From contig JAFKEE010000023.1 in NCBI GenBank assembly GCA_017307505.1, positions 186,001-250,000 of the forward strand: DNA of 64,000 nucleotides, given 5' to 3'. The DNA is from Acidobacteriota bacterium. Lineage in GTDB: Bacteria > Acidobacteriota > Terriglobia > Bryobacterales > Bryobacteraceae. The translations under genes and the position numbers were made by a program. The notes below the pieces were generated by a model that made no database searches, was not told the DNA's origin, and saw only the letters and a program-made list of their open reading frames with translations. Positions 33,749 to 43,063 of this stretch are shown here, in pieces (position 1 is the first letter of the stretch; each line of letters opens with the position of its first letter).

Positions 33749-36700
33749 CTAGAAACTGATCCGGGCGCCAAACTGGAACGAACGCGGTCCACCTGAGCCG
33801 AATACCTGCGTCGCCCGACTGCCGGGCTGCGCGAACGCGGCGGGTTCGATCAGGTTCGTGCCGAAGGTCGTCAGATTGGCGACATTGAGCACATTGAAGA
33901 CTTCGCCGAACACGTTCAACTCGTACCGCTCCCGCACCCTGAATATCTTGCCCAGGCGCACATCGGTCGAGAAGAGCGTGTCCCCAAACCTGAAGTCGTT
34001 CGGGAGCGTCACGGCGGGAATGACTTGGCCTGTGGGCGTGCGGCCGCCCGCCGCTGAGCGGTTGTAGCTCGCAACAACATCACGCAATCCGTGTTCGTCC
34101 AGGCCGCGGTTCAACTGGTTCCATTTCGTCCCCGGCAGGACGTCGTTGATCGTTCCGTCACCGTTGAAGTCGATCCCGAAAACTTGCGCACGCAACGGCG
34201 GTCTGCTGACGAACGACGTCAGTTGTGACAAGCGAAGTCCCAAGGGCAGATCGACAATCCCAGACACTGTGAGCGTATGTCGGCGGTCGCCCGCCGTTGG
34301 CCCGTAACTGTCAAACCAATCGCTGTTGTTCCTCACCTCGTCCAATCCCACGCTGCTGGACAGCGCATAGGCCACCCCAAACTGGAAGTTCCGTGACCAG
34401 CGCCGGTCGACACGAAGTAGAAGTCCCTTGTATTCGGCACGTCCTGCGCTGAGTTGCACACCGATCGGACCCGTGGAGCATTGTGCCGCCGGAATCAGGG
34501 CCTGTTGGCCGACACACGCCGGTATTGCCGGTCCAGAAGCACTGTTCCATCGATTCAGGTCGATACTGCCAGTGTTCAAGCGGATGAACCTCCTCAACAC
34601 GAAGTCAGCGGTCACGACGAGATCGGGGAGGACTTCCCGTTGCACCCCAGCGCCATAGTGCATGGAGTACGGAGCCGCGAAATCCTGCGCCAACAGGCCG
34701 CTTCCTTGCTTGAAGACTTCGATGTTCCTGATGGCGAGGTCGGTGTTAGAGGAATTCCCGAACTGCTGCGCAAGGTTGGCGCGGACGTTCGGAAGAATCG
34801 AGAGCAGCATATTGCCTGTGAACTGCGTCGGGCCGTCCTGGAAGTTTAGGGGACGACCGACCGGCACTGTAGGCAACCCTGGAATCGGATTCGGAACAAG
34901 AGAGCCGTTCACGACGACGCGGCCCGTTCCGCGCGGACCAATGGTTGATCGCTCCTGGAGGCGATCCATCGCGAGCGGCAGGTCATAGTAGACGCCTGCC
35001 CCTGCTCGAATAACCGTCTTGCGATCCCTCGTCGCCGCCCATGCCAGCCCGAGGGAGGGCGCAAAGTTGTTTCTATCGCGCGCAGTTGGTGCGAGGCCGG
35101 CAGCTCCAAGTAAGGGGGCAAGGTAGTTCGGTTTGCCAAGATCGTAATTGGCGAAGTTGGTTTCGAGGTGGTACGCAATGCCATAGTTGACCGTTAGCCG
35201 TGGATGGACCCGCCACTTGTCCTGCACATGGAAACGGAGAATGTGATCGGTCCTCGCGTCGGCGTACCGGAATGACGGCGGTTGCCTCGGATCTCCAAAC
35301 CCGATGGACACGCCGCCAAGGGGAAGCTGAAGGATGTCGCTCAAGGTCTGGAAAGAAGTGGGAAGCGGAATCCGCGCTTGCGGAGGGATTCGAGGGTCGG
35401 AATTGTACGCCCGCACTATTTGGGGTGAGTACAGAACCATTGATGCCGGCTCAACCAGCGTTAGGAATCCGGCTCCTCGATCAAACTGCCACTCGAATCC
35501 AAAGCGGAGTTGGTGGCCGCCCTTCAACAACGTCAGGTTGTCGACCAGATGATAGCGGCGGAAGTCGCCGCCCTGCGGTGCCAGCCTGTTGTTGCCGATC
35601 ACCGTGTTCGTTCCGAGAATGCTGATCTCCGGCATTCCGAAACCGATGCACTCGCCTGGGCATTCTGATCGCGAAGGAAGCAGGTTCCGCGTATTCCAGT
35701 ACCAATAGGAGAAGCGGGCATCGTTGACCAGATTCGTTCTCAGCGTCGTCGTCAGAGAGACAAGGCTCTGATCGGCCCAGTTACGATTCCGGCTCCAGTT
35801 CGACGGGAGGCTCCCCGGTCCTGCTGGGGGCACGAAGCCGTCGTTTCCATCATGGGAGTAGCGCAGGAACAGGACGTTGTTGTCGTTGAGCCGTGCATCG
35901 AATCGCGCCGAAACCTGGTTCCCAGTCAGTGAACTGGGAAAGATGCCGCCCAACCCAGAAAGGTCGGTAGCGGTCGGCTGCACCGTGACAACGCCATCCT
36001 GGTTCAGGTGCTCAAAGTTGGTGAAGAAGAATAGGCGGTCCTTCTTGAGCGGACCTCCCAATCGAAAGCCCGCTTGGCGCCGCGCGAAGAAGGGATCAGG
36101 GTTCGCCGGTTCCCGGCGCAATGCCGGATAAGCGGCGATGTTGTGATCACGGAAAAAGTAGAAGGCGCTACCGTGGAGGTCGTTGCCTCCGGACTGCGTG
36201 ACAACATTGACGGCCCCCGATCCCGTCAGGCCCGTGCTCAGATCGAAGTTCGACGAGGATATCTGAAACTCGCGCACCACTTCCTGAGAGAAGTTCTGCG
36301 GCGTGCCACCGGCTACAGGACCGTATATGGGCCCCGCATCCATCGTGACCCGCGTCTGATCCGACGGCGCACTCATCACGGAAACGTTTACCTGTCGGGT
36401 GAAGAACCCCGCTGTTGGGGCCGACGTCACTCCCGGCTCCAGCATCGCCAGTTGCAGAAACTCACGGCCGTTGAGTGGCAAGTTCTCGATTTGGAACCGT
36501 GAAATCACACTCCCCGTTCCATGATTGTCGAAGTCGAGCGCTGGCGTTCGATCTGTTGCTTCGATAATCTGATCGACGACGCCCAGCGATAGATGCAGAT
36601 CCGCCCGCGTGGTACCCCCAGTCCTGACAGTCGCGGCTTGAGCGAGAGTCTGGAAGCCCGGCGACGTGACCTTGAGTTGATACATCCCCGGTAGCAGGTC

Positions 36701-36919
36701 TGGGATCGCGTACAGCCCCTTCCCATCCGAGCGTACTGAACGCTGGGCACCTGTGTCTTGGTTTATCGCGACAATCTGAGCACCTTGTATTACGGCATCG
36801 GACGGATCGTAGACGATGCCGCCGATCGCACCGGCGGGAACCTGGGGAAGCGCAACAGTCGCGCACCACGCGAACTGAAGAATCACACGCAGAAGGAAAT
36901 ATTGCCGGCGGCTTCTCAT
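33749..36919 (-). CDS. Oar-like TonB-dependent receptor with N-terminal carboxypeptidase-regulatory domain
   Basis: A 1056-residue outer-membrane protein. A signal peptide is followed by a carboxypeptidase-regulatory-like beta domain (G-G-I-V-Y-D-P-S-D-A-V-I-Q-G-A to about residue 100). A plug (L-P-L-N-G-R-E-F-L-Q-L motif) and a long beta-barrel follow, ending in F-G-A-R-I-S-F with the terminal phenylalanine needed for barrel assembly. This architecture is very common in Acidobacteriota, where it is thought to import large or sugar-containing substrates. The ATG follows AGGAGGGC. The adjacent divergent sigma/anti-sigma pair may control it, as in other signal-transducing receptor loci. Confidence 0.9.
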   Translation of the reverse strand: MRSRRQYFLLRVILQFAWCATVALPQVPAGAIGGIVYDPSDAVIQGAQIVAINQDTGAQRSVRSDGKGLYAIPDLLPGMYQLKVTSPGFQTLAQAATVRTGGTTRADLHLSLGVVDQIIEATDRTPALDFDNHGTGSVISRFQIENLPLNGREFLQLAMLEPGVTSAPTAGFFTRQVNVSVMSAPSDQTRVTMDAGPIYGPVAGGTPQNFSQEVVREFQISSSNFDLSTGLTGSGAVNVVTQSGGNDLHGSAFYFFRDHNIAAYPALRREPANPDPFFARRQAGFRLGGPLKKDRLFFFTNFEHLNQDGVVTVQPTATDLSGLGGIFPSSLTGNQVSARFDARLNDNNVLFLRYSHDGNDGFVPPAGPGSLPSNWSRNRNWADQSLVSLTTTLRTNLVNDARFSYWYWNTRNLLPSRSECPGECIGFGMPEISILGTNTVIGNNRLAPQGGDFRRYHLVDNLTLLKGGHQLRFGFEWQFDRGAGFLTLVEPASMVLYSPQIVRAYNSDPRIPPQARIPLPTSFQTLSDILQLPLGGVSIGFGDPRQPPSFRYADARTDHILRFHVQDKWRVHPRLTVNYGIAYHLETNFANYDLGKPNYLAPLLGAAGLAPTARDRNNFAPSLGLAWAATRDRKTVIRAGAGVYYDLPLAMDRLQERSTIGPRGTGRVVVNGSLVPNPIPGLPTVPVGRPLNFQDGPTQFTGNMLLSILPNVRANLAQQFGNSSNTDLAIRNIEVFKQGSGLLAQDFAAPYSMHYGAGVQREVLPDLVVTADFVLRRFIRLNTGSIDLNRWNSASGPAIPACVGQQALIPAAQCSTGPIGVQLSAGRAEYKGLLLRVDRRWSRNFQFGVAYALSSSVGLDEVRNNSDWFDSYGPTAGDRRHTLTVSGIVDLPLGLRLSQLTSFVSRPPLRAQVFGIDFNGDGTINDVLPGTKWNQLNRGLDEHGLRDVVASYNRSAAGGRTPTGQVIPAVTLPNDFRFGDTLFSTDVRLGKIFRVRERYELNVFGEVFNVLNVANLTTFGTNLIEPAAFAQPGSRATQVFGSGGPRSFQFGARISF

Positions 36920-37056
36920 GACAGAACGCCCTCCTATAAAAAGAGAGGCTTTCCCGCGGGGAAAACTCAATGCGCGAGCGTACGTTCCGCGAAATGAATA
37001 ACTTAGAGCACCAATCCCCGACAGAACGCTTAACCCGGCCTAAGGCGAATTGAGTT

Positions 37057-37084
37057 TTGTCGTTCCCAAAGACTCTCATATATA
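37057..37084 (+). promoter_or_regulatory. Candidate sigma-70-type promoter for the sigma/anti-sigma genes
   Basis: TTGTCG, 16-base spacer, TATATA. Transcription would start near 37091, upstream of the sigma-factor ATG at 37142. This also argues against a GTG start at 37085. Confidence 0.4.
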
Positions 37085-37141
37085 GTGGGCAGTGAAAGCA
37101 CTACTTCCACGGAAGGGCAGTGGAGGGAAACCGGTAGTCCC

Positions 37142-37732
37142 ATGCAGGATCGGAGGATAGCCCCGCCGCCGCTGTGGATCAGCGAGACGGACGAACACGG
37201 GAATCGCGTAAGCCCGGAAGTGCTCGGATCCGCCCAGCGGATATGGTCCCGCGTTCTTCGACACCTGCACTACTTGCAACAGGACACTGCTCCAGCGGCG
37301 GAGATCTTGGAGGCAGCCTGCCATTCGGTCTCACGAAGCCTTCGCCGCAAGAGGGAACAGCACGTGATTCGCGACCTGGACTCCTATTTGTTCTGGGCTT
37401 TCGTCCGGAAGCACAACCGCGGGATGGTCCGAGAAGGTCGAATTCAGTATGTAGAATCGTTGGAATCCATCACCGACGTCAAGACAGATTCCCAGGGCGA
37501 GTGGGTTGCCGCCTTGGAGCAGGAGATCCATCTGAAGCAACTGGTCTGCTACCTGGACGAAAGAACTCGGAACATGCTGATGTATCGGATCTGGGGCGAT
37601 TCCTGGGCCGACATTGGCAAGCGTTTCGGAATTAGCGCACACAATGCCGAAGTGCAATTTGCGAACGGCATCAGGCGAAGCCGGAGCCGATTGGGCAACG
37701 GACTTGGCAGGACTGGACAGGAACAACCGTGA
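37142..37732 (+). CDS. ECF-like RNA polymerase sigma factor
   Basis: A 196-residue sigma-70-family protein. The N-terminal half has helical region-2-like sequence (D-L-D-S-Y-L-F-W-A-F-V-R-K-H-N). The C-terminal region 4 helix-turn-helix is R-I-W-G-D-S-W-A-D-I-G-K-R-F-G-I-S-A-H-N-A-E. The start is the ATG downstream of GGAGGG (spacing a little long). Its last codon overlaps the GTG of the next gene, a membrane protein that looks like its anti-sigma factor. The TonB receptor gene is divergent from it, so one plausible regulon includes that receptor. Confidence 0.72.
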   Translation: MQDRRIAPPPLWISETDEHGNRVSPEVLGSAQRIWSRVLRHLHYLQQDTAPAAEILEAACHSVSRSLRRKREQHVIRDLDSYLFWAFVRKHNRGMVREGRIQYVESLESITDVKTDSQGEWVAALEQEIHLKQLVCYLDERTRNMLMYRIWGDSWADIGKRFGISAHNAEVQFANGIRRSRSRLGNGLGRTGQEQP

Positions 37733-38478
37733 AGCAAAGAGTCCCATTCTCAGCGGGCACAGCGTCTGAGAAACTTCCGCCGGCGACTGAGGAAGCGCTC
37801 ATCGCAGCCGCGGGGCGCCTCTTTCGCGGCGCGTTTCCCAACACCGAGCGATCCGGTTGCCCATCGCGGGATCTCCTGGTATCTGTGTCTCGACATTCCG
37901 CGACCGAATCGGACTCGCGCCGCGTGCTCGACCATCTGAGTTGTTGCTCGCCCTGTTTTGGCGACTACGAGAAGCTCGCGCGACAGAACCGCCTCGCGAG
38001 AAATTTGAAGCTTCTGGCGCTCTGCGCTTCGCTGTTGCTTTGCATCGGCGTCACCGCCTGGTACTACTCCAGAACGCCCGAGCAGCAGCCGCAGACCGGT
38101 CCGTCGATCGCCAAGGAGGAGGTGCCGCCAGTTCAACCCCAACCACTCCAGCTCGCCACGCTTGATCTCCGAGGACAGACGACGGTACGCGGCGAGCAGG
38201 GACCGGCTGCCGGCACGGACCTCCTTACAGTTCCCGCCCGCAACTTGGAGCTGTCGGTGTACCTGCCGCTGGGCAGCGAAGAAGGAGCCTACGAAATGCA
38301 GCTTCTCAGCGAACGTGAGCTCCGGCTGTTGTCCCGGACGGGTGCGGCTGCGCTTGTGGGCAACGATGTCGTCTTTCGAGTGCAGGTCGATCTGTCTTCT
38401 ATCCAACCAGGGACCTATACTCTGCGCCTTCGTAGGCCCGGCTTTAGCTGGCGAAACTACATGATTGGCTTACAGTGA
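37729..38478 (+). CDS. Membrane anti-sigma-like protein
   Basis: A 249-residue protein. The cytoplasmic part has an H-L-S-C-C-S-P-C motif (about 69-76), like zinc-finger anti-sigma domains. One transmembrane helix follows (L-L-A-L-C-A-S-L-L-L-C-I-G-V-T-A-W, about 97-115), then a proline-rich linker and an extracytoplasmic beta domain of about 110 residues. It starts at a GTG inside the sigma stop codon, indicating translational coupling. Expected function: hold the sigma factor at the membrane until a periplasmic signal is sensed. Confidence 0.68.
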   Translation: MKQRVPFSAGTASEKLPPATEEALIAAAGRLFRGAFPNTERSGCPSRDLLVSVSRHSATESDSRRVLDHLSCCSPCFGDYEKLARQNRLARNLKLLALCASLLLCIGVTAWYYSRTPEQQPQTGPSIAKEEVPPVQPQPLQLATLDLRGQTTVRGEQGPAAGTDLLTVPARNLELSVYLPLGSEEGAYEMQLLSERELRLLSRTGAAALVGNDVVFRVQVDLSSIQPGTYTLRLRRPGFSWRNYMIGLQ

Positions 38479-38575
38479 AAACCGAAGCGTACGGCGCGAC
38501 TCAAGAGCTGCCCTTGTACCCGATGCGACGGACGTGCCACACTCCAGGTGTGTTCGTATTTTGTTCGCCTAGCAC

Positions 38576-38604
38576 TTGTGTTTTGCACCGTCGCGGTGTA
38601 TCGT
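38576..38604 (+). promoter_or_regulatory. Promoter with palindromic operator in its spacer
   Basis: TTGTGT, 17-base spacer, TATCGT, ending 23 bases before the regulator's ATG. The spacer contains the perfect inverted repeat CACCG-tcg-CGGTG (38586-38598). A second one, CACAC-N5-GTGTG (38538-38552), lies upstream. The arrangement suggests autoregulation by the ribbon-helix-helix protein encoded next. Confidence 0.45.
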
Positions 38605-38627
38605 GGTGCGTGCGCGAGGTGATTGAA

Positions 38628-38843
38628 ATGGCAGCATTGAAAGCTCAACGTCCGGGCAAAGGCAAGGGTGACGCGATGCCGCGCACCTCAGTCAGTTTTC
38701 CCCCGGAAGTGTATCAGGTGCTCGGCGACCTGGCGGCGCAGAAAAAAGTCTCTATTGGCTGGGTCGTGCGGGAAGCGGTCGAAAAGTATCTGGGAGATCA
38801 ATTCCCGTTATTTGGAACCGGCTTGCTAAAGGGACGGCAGTAG
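38628..38843 (+). CDS. Ribbon-helix-helix (CopG-like) regulator of the restriction cassette
   Basis: A 71-residue protein with the ribbon-helix-helix pattern R-T-S-V-S-F-P-P-E-V-Y-Q-V-L (strand then helix) and S-I-G-W-V-V-R-E-A-V-E-K-Y-L (second helix). The ATG has a GAGGTG site. It precedes the methyltransferase genes in the same direction. In restriction-modification loci, small DNA-binding proteins often delay nuclease expression relative to methylation, and this one could do so through the palindromic promoter upstream. An antitoxin role is less likely, since no toxin gene is adjacent. Confidence 0.7.
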   Translation: MAALKAQRPGKGKGDAMPRTSVSFPPEVYQVLGDLAAQKKVSIGWVVREAVEKYLGDQFPLFGTGLLKGRQ

Positions 38844-38965
38844 ATGTTGTGGCAGAAAGCAATCTCCCGTCGATGGTTTCGGGGATCCGTCGCGACGGCA
38901 CGACGAATGTGCCGTTGCCAAGAACTGGCCATCCGTTAGCCATAACGGTCGAGAGGAATACACCT

Positions 38966-40426
38966 ATGCCGAGCCTGGTACACAGCCCAAAACGATCCGT
39001 TGCAAAACAGCAGGAGGCGTTGCTCGCTCTCCAGAAATTCGTGGAGCACGATCCCAAACCTACCAGCGTCACGAAGTTTAAAAGCCCGAACACTACAGAC
39101 GACGCCCACCAGCGCACGCTCGCCGCGCTGTTACGAAAGATCAACAACACGGTGCCCCCGCAGTACCGTTCGGACCTGTCCTCCTTCGTCAACTGGAAGG
39201 GCAACGCCGAATCGCCCATACACCGCTGGCTTCGCTACCGTGAGGCATATTCCCCGAACCTAATCACCAAACTCGGCCTAGGCGACAATATTCTGGACCC
39301 GTTCTGCGGTTGCGGCTCCATCCTTATCGGAGCGGCGGAGAACGGTAACACGTCCGCGGGTATCGACATCAACCCACTGGCGATTTTTGCCGCCACAGTC
39401 AAGCTGACGCCGCTGTCGCGCACACAGCTTCAGGCAGTCCAGAAATACGTCAACGGCCTGGAGTCTGCGCTGAGTTCGGCGAAACCGTGGCCGATGCCCG
39501 AACTCTCGATCGCGTCCAAAGTTTTCGAGCCCGTCATCCTCGAGACGCTGCTCAGAATCAGGGCTCTGACCGAAGAGACCTTTTCCGGCGACAAGGAAAG
39601 CAGGAATTTCCTGCATCTCGCATGGGTTGCCATCCTGGAACGAGTGGGGAGCTATTTCAAAGAAGGCAACGGCATTAAGTACAGGAACAAGAAGCGTCTG
39701 AAGACCGGCTACACACGCCGGCCCGAAGGGCAGTGGCAGCTTGAGCGCTTCGGCCGCGACCAGAAGAAGTTCGTGCTCAATGCCTTCTGCTCACATGTGC
39801 GGATGATGCTGCAGGACGCAAGATTCTGGCGAAGGGGGGCTTGGCGGGATCAGACGGCCATTGAGGGCAACGTGCTCGAGATGGACAAGCTGCTTGCCCG
39901 CAGGAAATTCGATTCCATCGTGTTCAGTCCCCCGTATGCCAATCGGTTCGACTACTTCGAATCCATGAAGGTCGAGTTGTGGTTCGGGGGCTTCGTCGAC
40001 TCCTACGAGTCCATCAATCGCTTCCGCAAGGCGTCACTGCGCTCGCATCTCGGGGCGGATCTCAACCGCTCGTATCAATCGGTGGACGACTTGGAGCAGC
40101 TTATCGCGCTCATGGATCAGGATGCCAGCAGTTGGCGGATGGGCGTGCCAGACCTGCTGCGTGGCTACTTCGACGACATGCGGGTTACACTCAAGCATTG
40201 CAGGAAACTGCTGGCGAACGGCAAGTGTTACGTCGTCGTAGGGAATTCCGCCTTTGCGGGCGTCATCATTCCGACGGACGTCATGCTGGCCAACCTCGGA
40301 CTGGAGTGCGGATTCAAGAAGGCTGAAATCCTGGTCACGCGCCATCTGACGGTCGCTCCGCAGCAACGCAGCAAGCTTTCTAATCTGGAAGACAATATGC
40401 GCGAGAGTGTGGTGGTCCTCTCATGA
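38966..40426 (+). CDS. DNA methyltransferase 1 (SPPY type)
   Basis: A 486-residue S-adenosylmethionine-dependent DNA methyltransferase. Motif I is I-L-D-P-F-C-G-C-G-S (about 109-118), followed by G-I-D-I-N-P-L-A. Catalytic motif IV is V-F-S-P-P-Y-A-N-R-F-D-Y-F-E (about 319-332). About 200 residues between the two probably hold the target-recognition part, an alpha-like motif order. SPPY is most typical of N4-cytosine enzymes, but N6-adenine activity cannot be excluded. The ATG was chosen for its GAGAGGA site; a GTG at 38849 in the same frame would add 39 residues. It is the first of two methyltransferases in the cassette. Confidence 0.82.
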   Translation: MPSLVHSPKRSVAKQQEALLALQKFVEHDPKPTSVTKFKSPNTTDDAHQRTLAALLRKINNTVPPQYRSDLSSFVNWKGNAESPIHRWLRYREAYSPNLITKLGLGDNILDPFCGCGSILIGAAENGNTSAGIDINPLAIFAATVKLTPLSRTQLQAVQKYVNGLESALSSAKPWPMPELSIASKVFEPVILETLLRIRALTEETFSGDKESRNFLHLAWVAILERVGSYFKEGNGIKYRNKKRLKTGYTRRPEGQWQLERFGRDQKKFVLNAFCSHVRMMLQDARFWRRGAWRDQTAIEGNVLEMDKLLARRKFDSIVFSPPYANRFDYFESMKVELWFGGFVDSYESINRFRKASLRSHLGADLNRSYQSVDDLEQLIALMDQDASSWRMGVPDLLRGYFDDMRVTLKHCRKLLANGKCYVVVGNSAFAGVIIPTDVMLANLGLECGFKKAEILVTRHLTVAPQQRSKLSNLEDNMRESVVVLS

Positions 40427-40446
40427 GGAGCTTTACTGAGGTTTAG

Positions 40447-41847
40447 GTGGCACTGACTCAACCGGATCTGTTCAGTACATTGGACAACGCTGATTGCAGC
40501 AGCGACGGAGCAGCCGCGGCGCTGTTCCGCGAGGTGCCGTCGTTTCCGCCTCTTGGCGATATTGCCAATGGTGAGTTGTTCTCACTGAGCCTCAGCAACA
40601 GGGCACCCGGCCTTACACACGGCCTGCATCGCTTTCCGGCGAAGTATATCCCACGGATACCCGCCTGGGTCATCGACGAGTTTGCGGGAGAGGACGATGT
40701 CGTGCTTGATCCCTTCTGCGGCTCGGGAACGACGCTTGTTGAAGCACTGCTGCGCTCCAGGCAGGCGATAGGGATCGATTGCGACCCGCTGGCCTGCCTG
40801 ATCTCGCGCGCCAAGACATACGCCGTCAGCCCGGCGCGCATCCAGCAGCTCGTAATCGAGCTGCATCGGATCTGGCGCGGCCCGGCGGTGCCGCTGGTCG
40901 CACCCATGCCCGATCTGGCGAACTTCGGCCACTGGTTTTCCGAGCGGGCATGGGGCGATCTTCAAGCGCTGCTGACGGCGATCCTCACCCTAGACGCGTC
41001 GCCGGAGGAACGGGATTTTCTTCTTTGCGTCTTCAGCTCGATTCTAAGGTGGGTATCCAACGCCGACGACCAAACGCAGAAGACTTATGTCTCCGGAACA
41101 CTCAAGAAGAATCCGCCGGAGGTCGAACCTCTCTTTTGCCGAGCGTTGGAAAAAGCCCTCGCCGGACTGGAGGAACTGACGTTTCTACGGCGTTCCTCGG
41201 CCGCAGCGACCGTCATCCAGGGTGACGCGTCCGACATCCGCCTTCCGACGCATCCCGTTGACCTGATCGTCACGAGCCCGCCCTATCTTGACTCAGTGGA
41301 CTATATGTACAACTTCATGCTGGAGTATTTCTGGCTTGGTCCATTGTTGGGCGTCAATGACAGGCGGACGTTTAACCGGATGCGTCGCGGCGTCACCGGC
41401 GCTAAGAATCCCGCCGCCGATGCGCGTCCTCCGGCACTGCCGCGGTGTCTCGACGATTTGATCGATGAGCGGGACATTATTCACCACCGGGTCGCAGCCA
41501 CGCGCGCCTATTGCGACAGCATGCGGCGCCATTTTCATTCTGCCGCGAAAGCGCTCAAGCGCGACGGCTATTATTTCCTGATCATCGGGAACAGCCAGAC
41601 GCGCAAAGGCGTGCTTCCCATCCACGACTCTCTTATTCGCCTCGCGGTCGATGCCGGATTCGCCTTCGAGAAGGCGTTCGCCTACCGCATCCGGCGGCAC
41701 TATATGAAATTCCCGCGTGCTGGGAGGGGAGGCATCATCACCATGGACTGGGTCATTGCGCTCAGGAACGCCCAGAAACGCACTTCCTATCCGGATCGGC
41801 TGCCACTGCCTGATTTCACTCTCCGTCACGACGAGGTTGCGAATTGA
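40447..41847 (+). CDS. DNA methyltransferase 2 (SPPY type)
   Basis: A 466-residue DNA methyltransferase related in layout to the previous one. It has a motif-X-like H-R-F-P-A-K-Y-I-P-R-I-P (about 61-72), motif I L-D-P-F-C-G-S-G-T-T (87-95) with G-I-D-C-D-P-L-A, and motif IV T-S-P-P-Y-L-D-S-V-D-Y (276-286). The long interval between I and IV again suggests an embedded recognition domain. Having two non-identical enzymes implies an asymmetric site with each strand methylated by its own enzyme. It starts at GTG 20 bases after methyltransferase 1; the next gene follows its stop almost directly. Confidence 0.85.
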   Translation: MALTQPDLFSTLDNADCSSDGAAAALFREVPSFPPLGDIANGELFSLSLSNRAPGLTHGLHRFPAKYIPRIPAWVIDEFAGEDDVVLDPFCGSGTTLVEALLRSRQAIGIDCDPLACLISRAKTYAVSPARIQQLVIELHRIWRGPAVPLVAPMPDLANFGHWFSERAWGDLQALLTAILTLDASPEERDFLLCVFSSILRWVSNADDQTQKTYVSGTLKKNPPEVEPLFCRALEKALAGLEELTFLRRSSAAATVIQGDASDIRLPTHPVDLIVTSPPYLDSVDYMYNFMLEYFWLGPLLGVNDRRTFNRMRRGVTGAKNPAADARPPALPRCLDDLIDERDIIHHRVAATRAYCDSMRRHFHSAAKALKRDGYYFLIIGNSQTRKGVLPIHDSLIRLAVDAGFAFEKAFAYRIRRHYMKFPRAGRGGIITMDWVIALRNAQKRTSYPDRLPLPDFTLRHDEVAN

Positions 41848-41848
41848 T

Positions 41849-43063
41849 ATGGCGCCGCTGCCCCTGCAAACTCACGACTTCTGGAGAGTAAACAGCTACG
41901 GCTACCCGAATCCGTTCAATCCCGATACGAAGTCCCAGGAAGCTTGGGGGACGTTCTGTTCGTTCTACGAGAATGACAAGGGATCGTATAGCTCCCTGAA
42001 AGCCTACTGGGAATCGCACAAAGCTCCGCGCAAACTCGACAGCCACGCCGTGGAAAGCTGGAAGGCGACGTTCGAGGAATTCGGGCTGCTGTACGTCATC
42101 AGCCGCTCTAACACTATTACCGTCACTCCGGCCGGCAAGCAGTTTCATGCCGCCGCGCAACAGCACAACGAACAGGATTTCGTCTGGATCGGCCTGAATC
42201 AGCTGTTTCGCTATCCTGTGTCGGGTCCGCCGCGCGGGCGCAGCAAGAGCGCCGCTCACGGCGAAGCGGACATTCTTCCGTACCGTTTCCTTCACTCGGC
42301 GATGCGCGATCTCGGAGACTATTTCTGGTGGACCGAGCTAGAGCGCATCTTCTGCCGGGTATTTTCGACGTCAGAGGCGCGGCCCGCAATCGAAGCCATC
42401 CGGCACCTGCGCGCGAATCCCTCGGACCTTGAGAAATTCCCGCTGCCGGTGGATAAGCGCAAGGGCGCGTTCTATAACTCACTGAACCAGGTCGCCAACC
42501 ATGCGGGCATGAACCATCTTGTCCTCTCGCAGGATGACGAGAGCGAGCACTACGGGCCCAACGAGAGCAGGCGACGCCACTTCATCAACCGCGACTACCT
42601 ATCCCTTGTCTCGGTTGCCCTGGGGGATTCCACGACTCCCACGGACTGCGGAGGCAGCGCGATGTATGTGGATCGCCTGCCGACTGCACCGGGATTTGAC
42701 GATGAACAGGCATACTTCGACTATCTCGGAGCGGCGGTTCCCAGCCTGACGGCCGCCGGAGGCACCAGCGCGCCGCAGGCAATCACCCTCTCGGGCGATA
42801 CGGTCTTCATCCTGAAGTCGGGAGAGCATTTCGAATCCGTTTCGGTGGCCGAACGGGAACGAACCGTGCAGGGCAAAACGCTCACACTCTGCCGCATCGC
42901 CCGCAACCACCGGGTCATTCTGTCCACGGACCTGAACTGGACCTACCTCGTCACCGGCAAGGACCTCACGGGACCCAACACCGTGAAGCTGTCCCTTCGC
43001 CGCGCCCGGCCGATTACCAATATGGAACCTATTCAGACGCTGTTTGGAGGTGGCGATGCCTGA
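41849..43063 (+). CDS. Unknown protein of the restriction cassette, candidate DNA-recognition subunit
   Basis: A 404-residue protein with no catalytic motif that I recognise. Residues 20-95 look like winged-helix DNA-binding sequence (W-G-T-F-C-S-F-Y-E-N, then W-K-A-T-F-E-E-F-G-L-L, ending T-I-T-V-T-P-A-G-K-Q-F). The middle is helical and polar, and the C-terminus is a beta-rich domain. Its start lies two bases after the methyltransferase 2 stop, and its end overlaps the McrB-like start by 8 bases. This is the position of a restriction-specific subunit in BsuMI-like systems. A role in site recognition for the nuclease complex is inference. Confidence 0.6.
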   Translation: MAPLPLQTHDFWRVNSYGYPNPFNPDTKSQEAWGTFCSFYENDKGSYSSLKAYWESHKAPRKLDSHAVESWKATFEEFGLLYVISRSNTITVTPAGKQFHAAAQQHNEQDFVWIGLNQLFRYPVSGPPRGRSKSAAHGEADILPYRFLHSAMRDLGDYFWWTELERIFCRVFSTSEARPAIEAIRHLRANPSDLEKFPLPVDKRKGAFYNSLNQVANHAGMNHLVLSQDDESEHYGPNESRRRHFINRDYLSLVSVALGDSTTPTDCGGSAMYVDRLPTAPGFDDEQAYFDYLGAAVPSLTAAGGTSAPQAITLSGDTVFILKSGEHFESVSVAERERTVQGKTLTLCRIARNHRVILSTDLNWTYLVTGKDLTGPNTVKLSLRRARPITNMEPIQTLFGGGDA

